Part shown: piece after piece, positions 1-8,720 of the stretch | Numbering within the stretch: position 1 is the stretch's first letter | How the letters are laid out: every line of letters begins with the position of its first letter | Assembly (NCBI RefSeq): GCF_012295575.1 | Contig: NZ_CP051180.1 | Coordinates: 3,968,001 to 4,032,000 of the forward strand | Direction: 5' to 3' | Source of the DNA: Ferrimonas lipolytica | GTDB taxonomy: Bacteria; Pseudomonadota; Gammaproteobacteria; Enterobacterales; Shewanellaceae | Length of the DNA: 64,000 nt | Made by a program: the position numbers and the translations under genes | Notes under the pieces: model-generated | What the model saw: only the letters and a program-made list of their open reading frames with translations | What the model was told of the DNA's origin: nothing | The model's database searches: none

Positions 1-243
1 GCTTAAGGCGCCTTGCTGGTATAGATAACCGTTGTGCGCGCCGTGCACCTGATAGTCGATGGCGTTGGTGCCCTCATCTAAACTGCCGGTGGCAAGTTCG
101 TGCAACAATGGTTTCCAGATATGGTGATTACAGATGTCGACTAAGGTGATTTCGGCTTTGTGTTGCTTGCCTAGCTTTGAGCCGATTTTTTTAACCAATT
201 CCATCCCGCCGGCACCACCGCCGACTACTACGATCTTCTTCAT
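1..243 (-). CDS. ndh: type II NADH:quinone oxidoreductase, N-terminal part (cut by window edge)
   Basis: Only the first 81 codons are present; the gene runs leftward off the window. The protein begins MKKIVVVGGGAGG, a Rossmann FAD-binding fingerprint (glycines at residues 8, 9, 10, 12 and 13), followed by a second strand ending in an acidic residue (ITLVD). The later segment HHIWKPLLHE then ATGSLDE is characteristic of respiratory Ndh, a peripheral membrane flavoprotein that passes electrons from NADH to quinone without pumping protons. The start is the ATG at 243-241. Its promoter must lie in the 244-561 spacer. The C-terminal membrane-anchoring part cannot be checked here. Confidence 0.85.
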   Translation of the reverse strand, partial: MKKIVVVGGGAGGMELVKKIGSKLGKQHKAEITLVDICNHHIWKPLLHELATGSLDEGTNAIDYQVHGAHNGYLYQQGALS

Positions 244-561
244 GTGTCACTCCAATGTAGGGTCGTTTGGCTTGGCGTCACGTACCAGGCATTACTCAAA
301 CCTAGTTGAGTTTTTTGGTGTTACCGTGACCGCCCAATGCCATATGCTATTTTTGTTGTTATGGGCTGAGCAGCGGCCCTGAGTCGAAGTTCGACTACCG
401 CAGAGACAACAAACTAGCGGTATAACCTTAATTTTTAAAGAGCAACCCTATGAATTGGCTTAGTTTTAATCGAAATTGCGGTACCTGTCGCTAACACATT
501 AGGTTTGCTAGTGCGATGAACTGGGATCGAAATAGTATCGCCTCATCTAAGGGCTTATTTT
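244..561. other. intergenic spacer upstream of ndh
   Basis: No convincing gene is present; the open frame at 134-382 on the plus strand is a shadow of ndh plus spacer. The stretch should carry the leftward ndh promoter. A weak hairpin with six-base arms (ACTCAA/TTGAGT, about 293-309) is followed by a T run on the plus strand. It ends where the mobile-element copy begins at 562. Confidence 0.5.
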
Positions 562-851
562 GGCTGTGTCACAGTTAAGTGTTGAGGTTAATATCAAGCC
601 TTCGGCTCTACCGGTTGCAGACTCTTAAGGGGTTATGTCGCGGTGGCGACGGTACATTCTTGTATGTATTAGGGGGAGCTTCGCCCCTTTGGAATCCCCT
701 TTGCCTTAGGTCGCCGTCCAAAACGCTTCGCTGGATTGCTCCAATGCGGCAGAAGAACAACGGCGCTATAGTGCCTTGCCCTTGTATCAACACTCGCCAT
801 GCCGGTGCTTTAACAGCCTTGGAAAGAGCAACACTTAGTTGGTACACCGCC
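562..851 (+). mobile_element. MITE-like non-autonomous element, copy 1 (290 bp)
   Basis: First of three copies of a non-coding element in this window. Its ends are GGCTGTGT and ACACCGCC, an imperfect terminal inverted repeat. It is flanked by CTTATTTT (554-561) and TTTATTTT (852-859), an 8-bp target duplication with one mismatch. The interior shares long blocks with the copies at 19736 and 44180, for example AAACGCTTCGCTGGA and the hairpin GTCGCGGTGGCGAC. It encodes no transposase; short open frames on both strands are not conserved between copies. It lies upstream of the DUF3016-like gene. Confidence 0.75.
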
Positions 852-987
852 TTTATTTTTGCAGCTGAGTTGATTTAAATCTGAACAATTTCTGTCGTTA
901 ACGTACCTATCTTGGACAAAATTGAATCTTTTCTAATCCTTCTGCTCTAATGTTTTGAGCGCATATTAAATGAATGAGGTACGGCAG

Positions 988-1518
988 ATGAATAAACTGG
1001 TTTGGTTGATGGTTGCAATGACCAGTGGTGTTGCTGTTGCAGCAGAAACTGAGTCTTGGCCACAACAAGACGGAGATGTGACTGTGGTATGGCAAGAGCC
1101 CGAAAACTACCGTGATGTTGATGCTACCAGTGGCGTTCAATCTCGTTATCAAAATCACGTGTTTGCTAAGCTTGGTAAGCATATGCAGGAGCAGATAACC
1201 CCGAAGCTGCAAACCGGTGAGAAGATTACTGTCACTGTGACGGATCTCGATTTAGCTGGCGATGTGCGACCAACCTTCGGCGCTACGACTAACGATATCC
1301 GGGTGGTGAAATCGGTGTATCCACCGATGATCCATTTCACCTACCAGCTTAATAATGGCGATGGTGAGGTGCTGCAACAGCAGAAGGTTGAGTTACGTGA
1401 TATGAGCTTTGACAGTGGTGGGTTACAGCGTAACCGTCATGAATCGCTGCATTATGAGATGAATATGCTCGACGATTGGGTCAAAAAGATATTAGAACCC
1501 CAGTTGGCTAATCGTTAA
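988..1518 (+). CDS. DUF3016-like exported protein
   Basis: Predicted 176-residue protein with an N-terminal signal peptide (MNKLVWLMVAMTSGVAVAAE, cleavage near residue 19), so it is probably periplasmic. The mature part is a small alpha/beta domain that I place, from memory of the family pattern, with DUF3016 proteins of Alteromonadales; no function is known. An in-frame ATG lies six codons upstream at 970, but GAGG at about 975-978 is well spaced for the ATG at 988 and this start gives a cleaner signal peptide. It is monocistronic and closed by the hairpin at 1557. The MITE-like element ends about 140 bp upstream and may contribute to its leader. Confidence 0.7.
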   Translation: MNKLVWLMVAMTSGVAVAAETESWPQQDGDVTVVWQEPENYRDVDATSGVQSRYQNHVFAKLGKHMQEQITPKLQTGEKITVTVTDLDLAGDVRPTFGATTNDIRVVKSVYPPMIHFTYQLNNGDGEVLQQQKVELRDMSFDSGGLQRNRHESLHYEMNMLDDWVKKILEPQLANR

Positions 1519-1556
1519 TCTGCACTAACTGTAGATGTCACAACGTAGCTACAGAT

Positions 1557-1583
1557 ACGCCGCCTAATTAGGCGGCGTTTTTG
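1557..1583 (+). terminator. Rho-independent terminator
   Basis: ACGCCGCCTA followed by its complement TAGGCGGCGT forms a strong stem with almost no loop, followed by TTTTTGG. It closes the DUF3016-like gene. Confidence 0.85.
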
Positions 1584-1601
1584 GTTCTCAATGAACAGCA
1601 C

Positions 1602-1916
1602 CTATTTGGTTGCTTTTACCTGCTGTCTAAATTGCGCCAAGGTAGTGAGTAACAACTCTAACTGTTTAACTAATGTCGCCAACTGATCGTTACTTGGGTT
1701 GGCTTCAAAGTCGATAAGGGATTGACCCATCTCTTTGACATAAGGGCCAAAGCGGTTGGAATCGGTGCTAAATCCCGCTTCGCTGGTGAAGATTGCGGCG
1801 AATTTACCTTGGCCATCTTTCTGGATTTGATCCAAAACGGCGTCGGCGTCGATCCCCTGACGGTAAGCTGTTTGTAAGCTGTTACGGATCTGATCAATGA
1901 TGGTTTGGTAAGACAC
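1602..1916 (-). CDS. conserved hypothetical protein, 104 residues
   Basis: A soluble, mostly helical protein beginning MSYQTIIDQIRNSL. There is no signal peptide, no membrane segment and no recognisable catalytic motif. Heptad-like leucine spacing in the last third (QLATLVKQLELLLTTLAQF) suggests an amphipathic helix, perhaps for oligomerisation. AAGGGGAA just upstream of the ATG at 1916 (reverse strand) is a good ribosome binding site. It stands alone between a convergent neighbour on its 3' side and a divergent one on its 5' side. I do not recognise a function. Confidence 0.7.
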   Translation of the reverse strand: MSYQTIIDQIRNSLQTAYRQGIDADAVLDQIQKDGQGKFAAIFTSEAGFSTDSNRFGPYVKEMGQSLIDFEANPSNDQLATLVKQLELLLTTLAQFRQQVKATK

Positions 1917-1974
1917 GATGATTCCCCTTTGCTGATTGGGGATAATTATAGAGAGCCGTTAGGATTGACTCAAT

Positions 1975-2829
1975 ATGAGCGCCAAGATGAAATATCTTTT
2001 GTTAGCAATATGGTTCGTTATCGGCAGTGGATTGCCGTTGGCAGCGGCTGAAACCGACAAGCCGTTGTTCTATCAGTTGCAGCTTGGTGAGCAACAGGCG
2101 TGGTTGTTGGGATCGATTCATGTCGGTACAGCAGACTTTTACCCATTGCCGATGCAGATTGAAGCCGCCATCGAACAAGCGTCTGCGTTGGTGCTGGAAG
2201 CCAACCCCAACGATCCCAACCTACCGGCTTTATTTGCTCAATATGCCTTAGCTAAGAAGCCATTACCGCATGCCTTAGCCAGCAAAATTCGACAACACTG
2301 TCAGCAGCAGCAACTGCAGTGCAATCTGGATCTGGCCCCATGGTTACTGAGCTCGCAGATGGCGCTAGCGATGATGACACAAGCGGGTTATTCCCCTGCG
2401 CTTGGGGTGGAGTCACAGCTACTGTTGCGCTTTAAACCACAACAGGTGTTAGAGCTTGAAGGGATGGCGATGCAGTTAAAATTGTTCGATTCACTCAGTT
2501 ATGACGCCAATATCGCTATGGCGGAAGCCAGTATTGATGAGTTTGATGTGGGGCAAATGGTTGATGCATGGCGCCACGGTGATAGCGATGCCTTGCAGCA
2601 GCTGATCTTTGACGACTTCACTGAAGATGAGCTTATGCAAGTGCTGATGTTCGATCGTAATCGCTACATGGTAAACAAGATTGAACGAATGATGTCTGCC
2701 CAGAACCAACTATTGATTGTGGTCGGGGCAGGGCACTTGGTGGGCCAACAAAGCATGGTTCAGTTGTTGCGACAGCAAGGCGTTACCGTAACCAACTGTT
2801 GGCAACGCCAGTGCCAGCTGCGTCAGTAA
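1975..2829 (+). CDS. TraB/GumN family protein
   Basis: Predicted 284-residue exported protein of the TraB/PrgY/GumN family, whose bacterial members are proposed metallopeptidase-like proteins without settled substrates. It has a signal peptide (about residues 1-25, ending LAAAE). The family landmark GSIHVG lies at about residues 46-51, and the C-terminal VVGAGHLVG carries a conserved His; these two regions form the putative metal site. An AGGA at 1961 is placed for the ATG at 1975; a second ATG four codons in (1987) is possible. It is divergent from the 104-residue gene and convergent with the hydrolase gene. Confidence 0.85.
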   Translation: MSAKMKYLLLAIWFVIGSGLPLAAAETDKPLFYQLQLGEQQAWLLGSIHVGTADFYPLPMQIEAAIEQASALVLEANPNDPNLPALFAQYALAKKPLPHALASKIRQHCQQQQLQCNLDLAPWLLSSQMALAMMTQAGYSPALGVESQLLLRFKPQQVLELEGMAMQLKLFDSLSYDANIAMAEASIDEFDVGQMVDAWRHGDSDALQQLIFDDFTEDELMQVLMFDRNRYMVNKIERMMSAQNQLLIVVGAGHLVGQQSMVQLLRQQGVTVTNCWQRQCQLRQ

Positions 2830-2858
2830 GCTGGTTTATCGATTGGGGGTTTTGAGCT

Positions 2859-3413
2859 TTAGTCACGCAAGAACCAACGGATCAGCACAGCCAGATCTTG
2901 GGTGGCGGCGATGGGATCATAATGGTCGCTACGAGGGTTAAAGTAACCGTGAGTTTGTTCGGTTAAGGCAAGGTCAGCGTGTTGATTCAGTAACGTTTGC
3001 TGTGCCTTTACCCCAGCATCATCTTGGCATAGCCATAACTGAGTCGGACAGTTAGGTTGGAGTTGGGCCTTTAATGGAATGCTATTGCCATACACTAATG
3101 CCGCTTTGGCCACTTTGTCGGTATTGGTTAACAACGGCCAGGTGGCATCGGCTCCGGCACTAAAGGCCAAGATGTTCATCGGTGCTGCGGCGCTAGATAG
3201 GCAATCTTGAACCTTTTGCTGATAAACGGCGGCGCTACAACGGCGCTCGAAATAGCCGAAAGCCTCGTTACTATTACCAAACACAAATCGTTGTCCGCTG
3301 TAGGGGTCGAGCACAGCCACCGCTGGAAAATGTTTCTCCAGCTCAGTGATAAGTGGCTCTAAGGTTTGATGTTGACCCCAGATATCGGTGATTAAAAGCA
3401 GTGGCGCAGTCAT
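2859..3413 (-). CDS. alpha/beta-hydrolase-like protein
   Basis: Predicted 184-residue cytoplasmic protein with a dienelactone-hydrolase-like pattern: an early strand LLLITDIWG, a central nucleophile elbow reading AFSAGAD (serine flanked by A and G, a relaxed form of GxSxG), and a late histidine in EQTHGYFNPRSDHYDP. These would form a Ser-Asp-His triad. The ATG at 3413 is chosen over one eleven codons upstream because GGAAG precedes it at the right spacing. It lies just downstream of epmB on the same strand (43 bp) and may be co-transcribed with it. The substrate is unknown. Confidence 0.7.
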   Translation of the reverse strand: MTAPLLLITDIWGQHQTLEPLITELEKHFPAVAVLDPYSGQRFVFGNSNEAFGYFERRCSAAVYQQKVQDCLSSAAAPMNILAFSAGADATWPLLTNTDKVAKAALVYGNSIPLKAQLQPNCPTQLWLCQDDAGVKAQQTLLNQHADLALTEQTHGYFNPRSDHYDPIAATQDLAVLIRWFLRD

Positions 3414-3455
3414 AGTACTTCCTTGAACTGTACAGTCTGTCGCCAATGCTAGCGC

Positions 3456-4478
3456 TTAGCTAAGGTGTAGATCAATCGGAGTTTTTGAGGATTTACCCGC
3501 CACCTCTCGCACCAATTTAGGAACCAGAAACCCCGGTAGCAGAGTAATAACTTCAGCCATAATCGCTCTGGCCTCATCGTCACTCACTTCGTAATGGGTA
3601 GCACCAACCACCTTGTCGAGCTGGTGCATATAGTAAGGCATCACACCAACCTCGAACAGTCGCTCCGATAGATCCACCAAGGTTTGGGCGTTGTCGTTAA
3701 TGCCCTTGAGCATCACCCCTTGGTTGAGCAGAGTAACGCCGGCTGCCCGAAGCTGCGCGAGTTTATCTGCCAGCTCTGAGCAGATTTCATTGGCATGGTT
3801 GCTGTGTAACACCAAGATGATCTGCCATGGAGCCTGTTGGCAAAGGTTAATGAACTCATTGGTAATGCGATTAGGGATGCTGACAGGCAAACGGGTGTGG
3901 ATCCTGATCCGCTTTAGATTACGGGCTTGACGTAGCTGCAGAAATAGATCGGCCAGGTGATCGTCCCTAGCCATCAGCGGATCGCCGCCGGACAACAGCA
4001 GTTCGTTAATATTGCTGTCGTTATTGATGTGGTCAATGGCTTCGGCAATCTCGCTCTGACCGACTTTATGATCCTGATAAGGGAAGTGGCGACGGAAGCA
4101 ATAACGGCAGTTTATGGCGCAGCCGCCACGAAGCATCAACAGTACTCGAGAACGGTATTTGTGGAGCAAGCCCGGCTTGGCGTCGTCTTGTTCACCGGTT
4201 GGATCGGTATTAAAGCCCGCTTGTTCAATAAATTCTGCCGCCACCGGAAGCACTTGTTGAAGTAATGGGTCATGGACGTTGCCATGTTCCATTTTTGCGG
4301 CAAAGGCCTTGGGAACCCGCATGGGGAATAGCTTTCTGGCGGTTAAACCTTCGCCATAATGGTTTGGGTCTATGCCAAGAAAGGCCAAAAGTTGCAGGGG
4401 ATCGCTGTAGGCGTCGGCGACTTCCTGCTGCCAACGTCGGTCTAAGCACTGCACAGAATCTAAATTTCGGGTTATCAT
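3456..4478 (-). CDS. epmB: EF-P beta-lysylation protein (lysine 2,3-aminomutase-like radical SAM enzyme)
   Basis: EpmB converts (S)-alpha-lysine to (R)-beta-lysine, the donor used by EpmA to modify Lys34 of elongation factor P. The 340-residue protein has the radical-SAM cluster motif CAINCRYC, with cysteines at 120, 124 and 127, and then RRHFPY as in lysine aminomutases. The length fits EpmB rather than the longer catabolic KamA. It is divergent from efp, only 40 bp apart, so the two share a promoter region. With epmA just beyond efp, the whole EF-P modification pathway is contained in under 3 kb. Confidence 0.95.
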   Translation of the reverse strand: MITRNLDSVQCLDRRWQQEVADAYSDPLQLLAFLGIDPNHYGEGLTARKLFPMRVPKAFAAKMEHGNVHDPLLQQVLPVAAEFIEQAGFNTDPTGEQDDAKPGLLHKYRSRVLLMLRGGCAINCRYCFRRHFPYQDHKVGQSEIAEAIDHINNDSNINELLLSGGDPLMARDDHLADLFLQLRQARNLKRIRIHTRLPVSIPNRITNEFINLCQQAPWQIILVLHSNHANEICSELADKLAQLRAAGVTLLNQGVMLKGINDNAQTLVDLSERLFEVGVMPYYMHQLDKVVGATHYEVSDDEARAIMAEVITLLPGFLVPKLVREVAGKSSKTPIDLHLS

Positions 4479-4518
4479 TGCTCGGTTAATATCAACAGAA
4501 TTGCTGGAACTAGAGAAG

Positions 4519-5088
4519 ATGGCATCTTACACCACGAACGATTTTAAAAGCGGCTTAAAATTTATGTTGGACGGCGAACCGTGCAGCATCATCGAAAACG
4601 AAGTATACAAGCCGGGTAAGGGTCAAGCGATTAACCGCGTTAAGATCCGTAAATTGCTTAGTGGCAAAACCTTCGAGAAAAACTTTAAGTCTGGCGAATC
4701 TGTAGAAGCGGCAGACGTGATGGATTACGAACTGGCCTACCTGTACGAAGATGGCGAGTTCTGGCACTTCATGAACAATGACACCTTCGAACAGATCGCA
4801 GCGGACGAGAAAGCCGTGGCTGATGCCAAGAAGTGGTTGGTAGAGCAAGACGTTTGTACCTTGCTGCTGTGGGACGGTCGTCCAATCGTGGTTACCCCGC
4901 CAAACTTTGTTGAGCTGGAAGTTACCGAAACCGATCCTGGTTTGAAAGGCGATACTCAAGGTACCGGTGGTAAGCCTGCCACTCTGTCTACCGGCGCGGT
5001 TATCCGTGTACCACTGTTCATCACCATCGGTGAAGTAGTGAAGGTTGATACCCGTAATGGCGAATACGTAGAACGCGTTCGTAAGTAA
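4519..5088 (+). CDS. efp: translation elongation factor P
   Basis: EF-P relieves ribosome stalling at consecutive prolines by entering between the P and E sites. The 189-residue protein begins [10 protein letters not shown] and carries the modified loop [10 protein letters not shown] with the target lysine at residue 34, so it is the beta-lysylated type, consistent with epmB and epmA next to it. The three beta-barrel domains are full length. An in-frame TTG six codons upstream is rejected because the family N-terminus begins at the ATG at 4519. A strong terminator follows at 5119. Confidence 0.98.
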   Translation: MASYTTNDFKSGLKFMLDGEPCSIIENEVYKPGKGQAINRVKIRKLLSGKTFEKNFKSGESVEAADVMDYELAYLYEDGEFWHFMNNDTFEQIAADEKAVADAKKWLVEQDVCTLLLWDGRPIVVTPPNFVELEVTETDPGLKGDTQGTGGKPATLSTGAVIRVPLFITIGEVVKVDTRNGEYVERVRK

Positions 5089-5118
5089 TTAATCGCACAA
5101 TTTGGTTGTACGATTTAG

Positions 5119-5146
5119 AGAGTGGGCTTAGGCCCGCTCTTTTTGT
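5119..5146 (+). terminator. Rho-independent terminator of efp
   Basis: AGAGTGGGC and GCCCGCTCT form a nine-base stem (one G-T pair) with a short loop, followed by a T-rich tract. Confidence 0.85.
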
Positions 5147-5233
5147 TTGTGCTACTTAAGTATTGTGAGGCACTTTTAGCCATCTTACCTTAGAGCTGGG
5201 TGCTGTTAATTGGTGGGTAATGGAGATTGATTA

Positions 5234-6199
5234 ATGAGTTGGCAACCAACCGCAGATATGGCTCAGTTGCGTCAGCGCGGGCACTTGTTGGCACAGATCC
5301 GGCAGTTTTTTGCTGAGCGCGATGTGCTGGAGGTGGATACGCCGGCAATGAGCCAAGCGGCAGTTACGGACCCGCACCTTTATAGCTTTGAAACTACCTT
5401 CGTTGGCCCCGGTGCGTCACAAGGTTTGCCACTGCATCTGATGACCTCGCCAGAGTTCCATATGAAGCGGCTGCTTTGCGCGGGTTCCGGTTGCATCTAT
5501 CAGATCGGCAAGAGTTTCCGCAACGAGGAGTCGAGCCGTTATCACAACCCAGAATTTACGATGCTGGAGTGGTATCGAGTCGGCTTTAACGAACACGATT
5601 TGATGGTAGAGATGGCGCAGCTATTGCGGCTAACGCTTGGCTGCGGAGAGCCCGAGAAGAAGAGCTATCAACAGGTATTTATTGATGCACTTGGGCTTGA
5701 TCCGCTGAGTGCTTCGGTAACTGAGCTACAGCAGGAGTGTGCCAAACATGGCCTGGCTGATATTGCTCAGACTGAAACCACAGCCGCGCCATTGCAACAA
5801 ATGCTGTTCTCGATGGTGATTGAACCAACGATTGGCCAAACCGTGCCCCTAATGGTGTTTGACTTCCCTGCCAATCAAGCGGCATTAGCGCGGATCAACC
5901 CAGATGACCCCCGTGTTGCTGGGCGATTTGAGGTGTACTTTAAGGCGATTGAGTTGGCTAATGGCTTTTACGAACTGGCGGATGCCGATGAACAGTTAGC
6001 GCGGTTTGAGCAAGATAATCGTGACCGAGTTGCACTGGGGCTGCCTGCCAAGCCTATCGATCACAACCTGATTGCTGCGTTACGCCACGGCTTACCGGAT
6101 TGCGCTGGGGTTGCACTGGGGATAGACCGTTTGTTGATGTTGGGCATTGGCGTTGATCACATCGAGCAGGTAACGGCGTTTCCTGTCTCCCGCGCGTAG
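5234..6199 (+). CDS. epmA: EF-P--(R)-beta-lysine ligase
   Basis: EpmA (GenX/PoxA/YjeA) activates beta-lysine with ATP and attaches it to Lys34 of EF-P. The 321-residue protein is a class II lysyl-tRNA synthetase catalytic core without the anticodon-binding domain. Motif 2 is visible as [21 protein letters not shown] (about residues 96-116) and motif 3 near the end as [12 protein letters not shown]. Length and motifs fit the family. It is in the same direction as efp but separated by a terminator, so it probably has its own promoter in 5147-5233. Confidence 0.95.
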   Translation: MSWQPTADMAQLRQRGHLLAQIRQFFAERDVLEVDTPAMSQAAVTDPHLYSFETTFVGPGASQGLPLHLMTSPEFHMKRLLCAGSGCIYQIGKSFRNEESSRYHNPEFTMLEWYRVGFNEHDLMVEMAQLLRLTLGCGEPEKKSYQQVFIDALGLDPLSASVTELQQECAKHGLADIAQTETTAAPLQQMLFSMVIEPTIGQTVPLMVFDFPANQAALARINPDDPRVAGRFEVYFKAIELANGFYELADADEQLARFEQDNRDRVALGLPAKPIDHNLIAALRHGLPDCAGVALGIDRLLMLGIGVDHIEQVTAFPVSRA

Positions 6200-6307
6200 G
6201 TAGTTAGAGCAAGCCTTAACTTACAGTTACAATCGCAACATCTTTGTACTTGTTGTTTACATTGGCAATGGGTAGGCTAAGCCAAAATTGTATGGTCTTA
6301 GCCTCTT

Positions 6308-6589
6308 ATGTTGTTGCACCGTGTTGTATTGCCGTTGATGATCTTGTGGGTGCTAGCGTTATCGCTGGCAACTCAGGTTCACGCTGCATCCCACATCAGC
6401 GGCCACCACCATAGCAACAGCGTTTGTGAGTGGTGCCAACAACACGACAACTTCAGCTCCGTTGTTACCCACTCCTCGGTGGTTCCCACCCCCGAGGCAA
6501 GCGCCATACAAAACAGTCCGCGTTACTGCAATGACGTCCCGCTTCGCAACAGTTACCGTTACGCCATTCGCGCCCCACCACACCCTTAA
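6308..6589 (+). CDS. small exported His/Cys-rich protein, first gene of metal-uptake operon
   Basis: A 93-residue protein with a clear signal peptide (residues 1-26, ending VHAA) and then HISGHHHSNSVCEWCQQHD, a dense His/Cys motif well suited to zinc or copper binding. The rest is polar and low in predicted structure. It lies 69 bp upstream of the His-rich outer-membrane barrel gene and ahead of ZnuA/ZnuB-like genes, so a periplasmic metal-binding or sensing role is inferred. I do not recognise a named family. The sequence after the motif is not conserved in a way I can judge. Confidence 0.6.
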   Translation: MLLHRVVLPLMILWVLALSLATQVHAASHISGHHHSNSVCEWCQQHDNFSSVVTHSSVVPTPEASAIQNSPRYCNDVPLRNSYRYAIRAPPHP

Positions 6590-6648
6590 TTCCATCTCAT
6601 AAGGACAGTTTTATCGTCGTTACGGCGAGATATTTTGTGGAATTAAGG
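6584..6648 (+). promoter_or_regulatory. intercistronic RNA stem covering the ribosome binding site of the next gene
   Basis: CCTTAATTCCA (6584-6594) and TGGAATTAAGG (6638-6648) are a perfect 11-bp inverted repeat. An inner ATCTC/GAGAT pair (6594-6598, 6627-6631) can extend the fold. The left arm includes the stop codon of the small exported protein; the right arm includes the AAGG of the ribosome binding site for the ATG at 6659. The stem could therefore limit translation of the barrel gene, or protect or process the mRNA. Confidence 0.5.
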
Positions 6649-6658
6649 AAAAGATTAA

Positions 6659-7825
6659 ATGCGCATTAATAACATTACTGCTGGCATCGTGCTGGCGTCT
6701 TTGGCTACCTCTGTTTCAGCGGTTGAAGTGACCTTACCTGCGATCAGTGTGGTGCTAGATGGGTACTATCAAGATGGCGAGCGCGCGCTGGGCAGCCGCG
6801 AAGATGGCTTTGGCTTAGGTGAAACTGAGCTAGCATTGTCGGGGAGCATCGATGATTTGTTCTACGGTAAGTTAACCACGGTGATTGCCACGCAAGACAG
6901 CGATACTGAGGTGGAATTAGAAGAGGCCTTTATTCAAACGCTGGCGCTGCCAGCTGGTTTTTCTGTTCGTGCCGGTCGTTTCTTGGCTGACTTTGGTTAC
7001 CTCAACAATCAGCATCTGCACAGTGATGCCTTTGTGGAGCGTCCAGTGGTGTACCGTGCCTTTCTGGGCGGCCACTACTTTGATGATGGGGTGCGCCTTA
7101 ATTGGGTGGCGCCGACAGACACCTACTGGACTTTGGGCATCGAAGCCTTTGATGGTGAATCGTTGCAGGCCGATGAGTTCGAAGATCCTGATAGCGTTGG
7201 GGTTTACCACGCCTACACCAAGTTTGGTGGCGATATTGGCACCAGCCACAGCTGGCAGCTTGGCCTTTCCTACCTTCACAACGCCAATGGCGAAGCCTCT
7301 TTAGAGGAGCATGAAGAGGAGGAACATGAGCATGATGAAGATGAAGAGAGCGGCCACAACCACGGCGCCACTTTCAGTGGTGAAACCCTGTACGGCGTTG
7401 ATGCTGTATACAAATGGGCACCAAATGGTAATTACAAAAACAACTACCTGACCGTATCCGCTGAGTACTTACAATTAGAAGATTTGTACCAAGAGGATGA
7501 AGCCGGTTTACCTGATGATCATAGTGGTTGGTACCTCTCTTCGGTATACCAAGTCAATCCTAATTGGTCTGTCGGTTTGCGCTATGGCGAACTCGATGCG
7601 GCGATGGCGCATGAAGAGGAGCACGAAGGAGAGCATGAGCTGCACATTGAATCAGGTAAGGTGAAGGAGACTGACTTTATGGTGGCGTGGCACCACAGCC
7701 ATTTCTCAACGATTCGTCTGCAGTACAGTGACATTGACGATGAGCTGTTTGATTCAAAAGATGATCAGATTATCTCGCTGCAATTCATCATGGCATTAGG
7801 AGCTCACGGTGCGCACCAATTCTAA
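6659..7825 (+). CDS. outer-membrane beta-barrel with His/Glu-rich loops, putative zinc porin
   Basis: A 388-residue protein with a signal peptide (ending about residue 21), alternating strands typical of a porin and a C-terminal phenylalanine (HGAHQF) as expected for outer-membrane insertion. Two extracellular-loop-like segments are extremely rich in His and acidic residues (about 216-235 and 318-329), suggesting divalent metal capture. It has no plug domain or TonB box, so it is not a classical TonB-dependent receptor, although similar proteins are often labelled zinc-regulated receptors. The downstream ZnuA-like gene overlaps its end by 17 bp, so the two are translationally coupled. Confidence 0.75.
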   Translation: MRINNITAGIVLASLATSVSAVEVTLPAISVVLDGYYQDGERALGSREDGFGLGETELALSGSIDDLFYGKLTTVIATQDSDTEVELEEAFIQTLALPAGFSVRAGRFLADFGYLNNQHLHSDAFVERPVVYRAFLGGHYFDDGVRLNWVAPTDTYWTLGIEAFDGESLQADEFEDPDSVGVYHAYTKFGGDIGTSHSWQLGLSYLHNANGEASLEEHEEEEHEHDEDEESGHNHGATFSGETLYGVDAVYKWAPNGNYKNNYLTVSAEYLQLEDLYQEDEAGLPDDHSGWYLSSVYQVNPNWSVGLRYGELDAAMAHEEEHEGEHELHIESGKVKETDFMVAWHHSHFSTIRLQYSDIDDELFDSKDDQIISLQFIMALGAHGAHQF

Positions 7826-8720
7826 TTTATCCTTGCTGAGTGCAGTTGTTATCACTGGCTTAATGCTGAGTCCACAAGCGCTAGCTCTGAAAATATTTGC
7901 CTGTGAACCTGAGTACGCTGCCTTGGCGCAGGAGCTGGCACCAGCAGCAACCATCTTTAGCGCGACCTCGGCATTGCAGGATCCTCACCATGTTCAGGCT
8001 CGTCCCAGTTTGATCGCTAAACTGCGCCAAGCGGATCTTGCGATCTGCGCTGGTGCTGAGTTGGAGGTGGGCTGGTTGCCGATGTTGCAGATGAAGGCCA
8101 ATAACCCGCAGGTTCGAGATGGCAATGCTGGCATGTTCTATGCCATGGACTACATTGAACCGCTTGGAGTACCTGACAAGGTGGATCGCAGTATGGGGGA
8201 TATCCATGCTGGTGGTAATCCGCACATGCATTTCTCACCTCAGCGAATTGAGCAGGTTGCAGCTGCTTTGCGTGACCGCTTAATGTCGATTGATTCTGAT
8301 AATGCCGAGGCCTATCAGCAACAGTGGCAGTTGTTCGCCAGCCGTTGGCAACAAGCGCAGCAGCAGTGGCAGCTAAAAGCTAAGCCGTTGCAAGGTAAAC
8401 AGGTGATCGCCTATCACAGTAGTTTTATGTATCTGTTCGACTGGCTTGGGATGGAGCAGGTGGGCAACTTAGAGCCCAAACCTGGTCTGCCACCGACTAG
8501 CGCGCATTTGAGTTCGCTGCTGCAACAGGTGCAAGCAACGCCACCATTGGCTTTGATATACACGGGTTATCAGGACAATAGAGGGGTTAATTGGTTAGCC
8601 AAGCGAACAGACGTTACCGCGTTACAGTTGCCTTTTGGTCCCGGTGTTGATGGTATCGATAGCTTATTTGAGCTTTACGACAGCGTACTAGATAAGTTGT
8701 TAGCGGTGCCTTCATCATGA
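7809..8720 (+). CDS. ZnuA-like metal-binding lipoprotein/periplasmic protein of ABC transporter
   Basis: Cluster A-I metal-binding protein (SBP_bac_9 family), 303 residues with an N-terminal signal segment ending near ALALK. Predicted ligands are His in LQDPHHVQARPS (60/61), NPHMHFSP (139/141) and AYHSSF (202), plus a late Asp in GPGVDG. This three-His pattern favours zinc. The start is a GTG inside the preceding gene, supported by AGGAG at 7798-7802, six bases upstream. The stop overlaps the next ATG. Together with the permease it should import zinc (inferred) or manganese. Confidence 0.85.
   Translation: MRTNSNLSLLSAVVITGLMLSPQALALKIFACEPEYAALAQELAPAATIFSATSALQDPHHVQARPSLIAKLRQADLAICAGAELEVGWLPMLQMKANNPQVRDGNAGMFYAMDYIEPLGVPDKVDRSMGDIHAGGNPHMHFSPQRIEQVAAALRDRLMSIDSDNAEAYQQQWQLFASRWQQAQQQWQLKAKPLQGKQVIAYHSSFMYLFDWLGMEQVGNLEPKPGLPPTSAHLSSLLQQVQATPPLALIYTGYQDNRGVNWLAKRTDVTALQLPFGPGVDGIDSLFELYDSVLDKLLAVPSS

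Noticed and set aside
579-878. Open frames of 79-99 codons on both strands of the element at 562
   Set aside because: They are not kept in the other two copies and have no ribosome binding site or recognisable protein pattern.
6200-6307. Zur box upstream of the putative zinc operon
   Set aside because: Only a loose CAACA-N10-TGTTG inverted repeat is visible; it does not resemble the TGTTATA-type Zur consensus.
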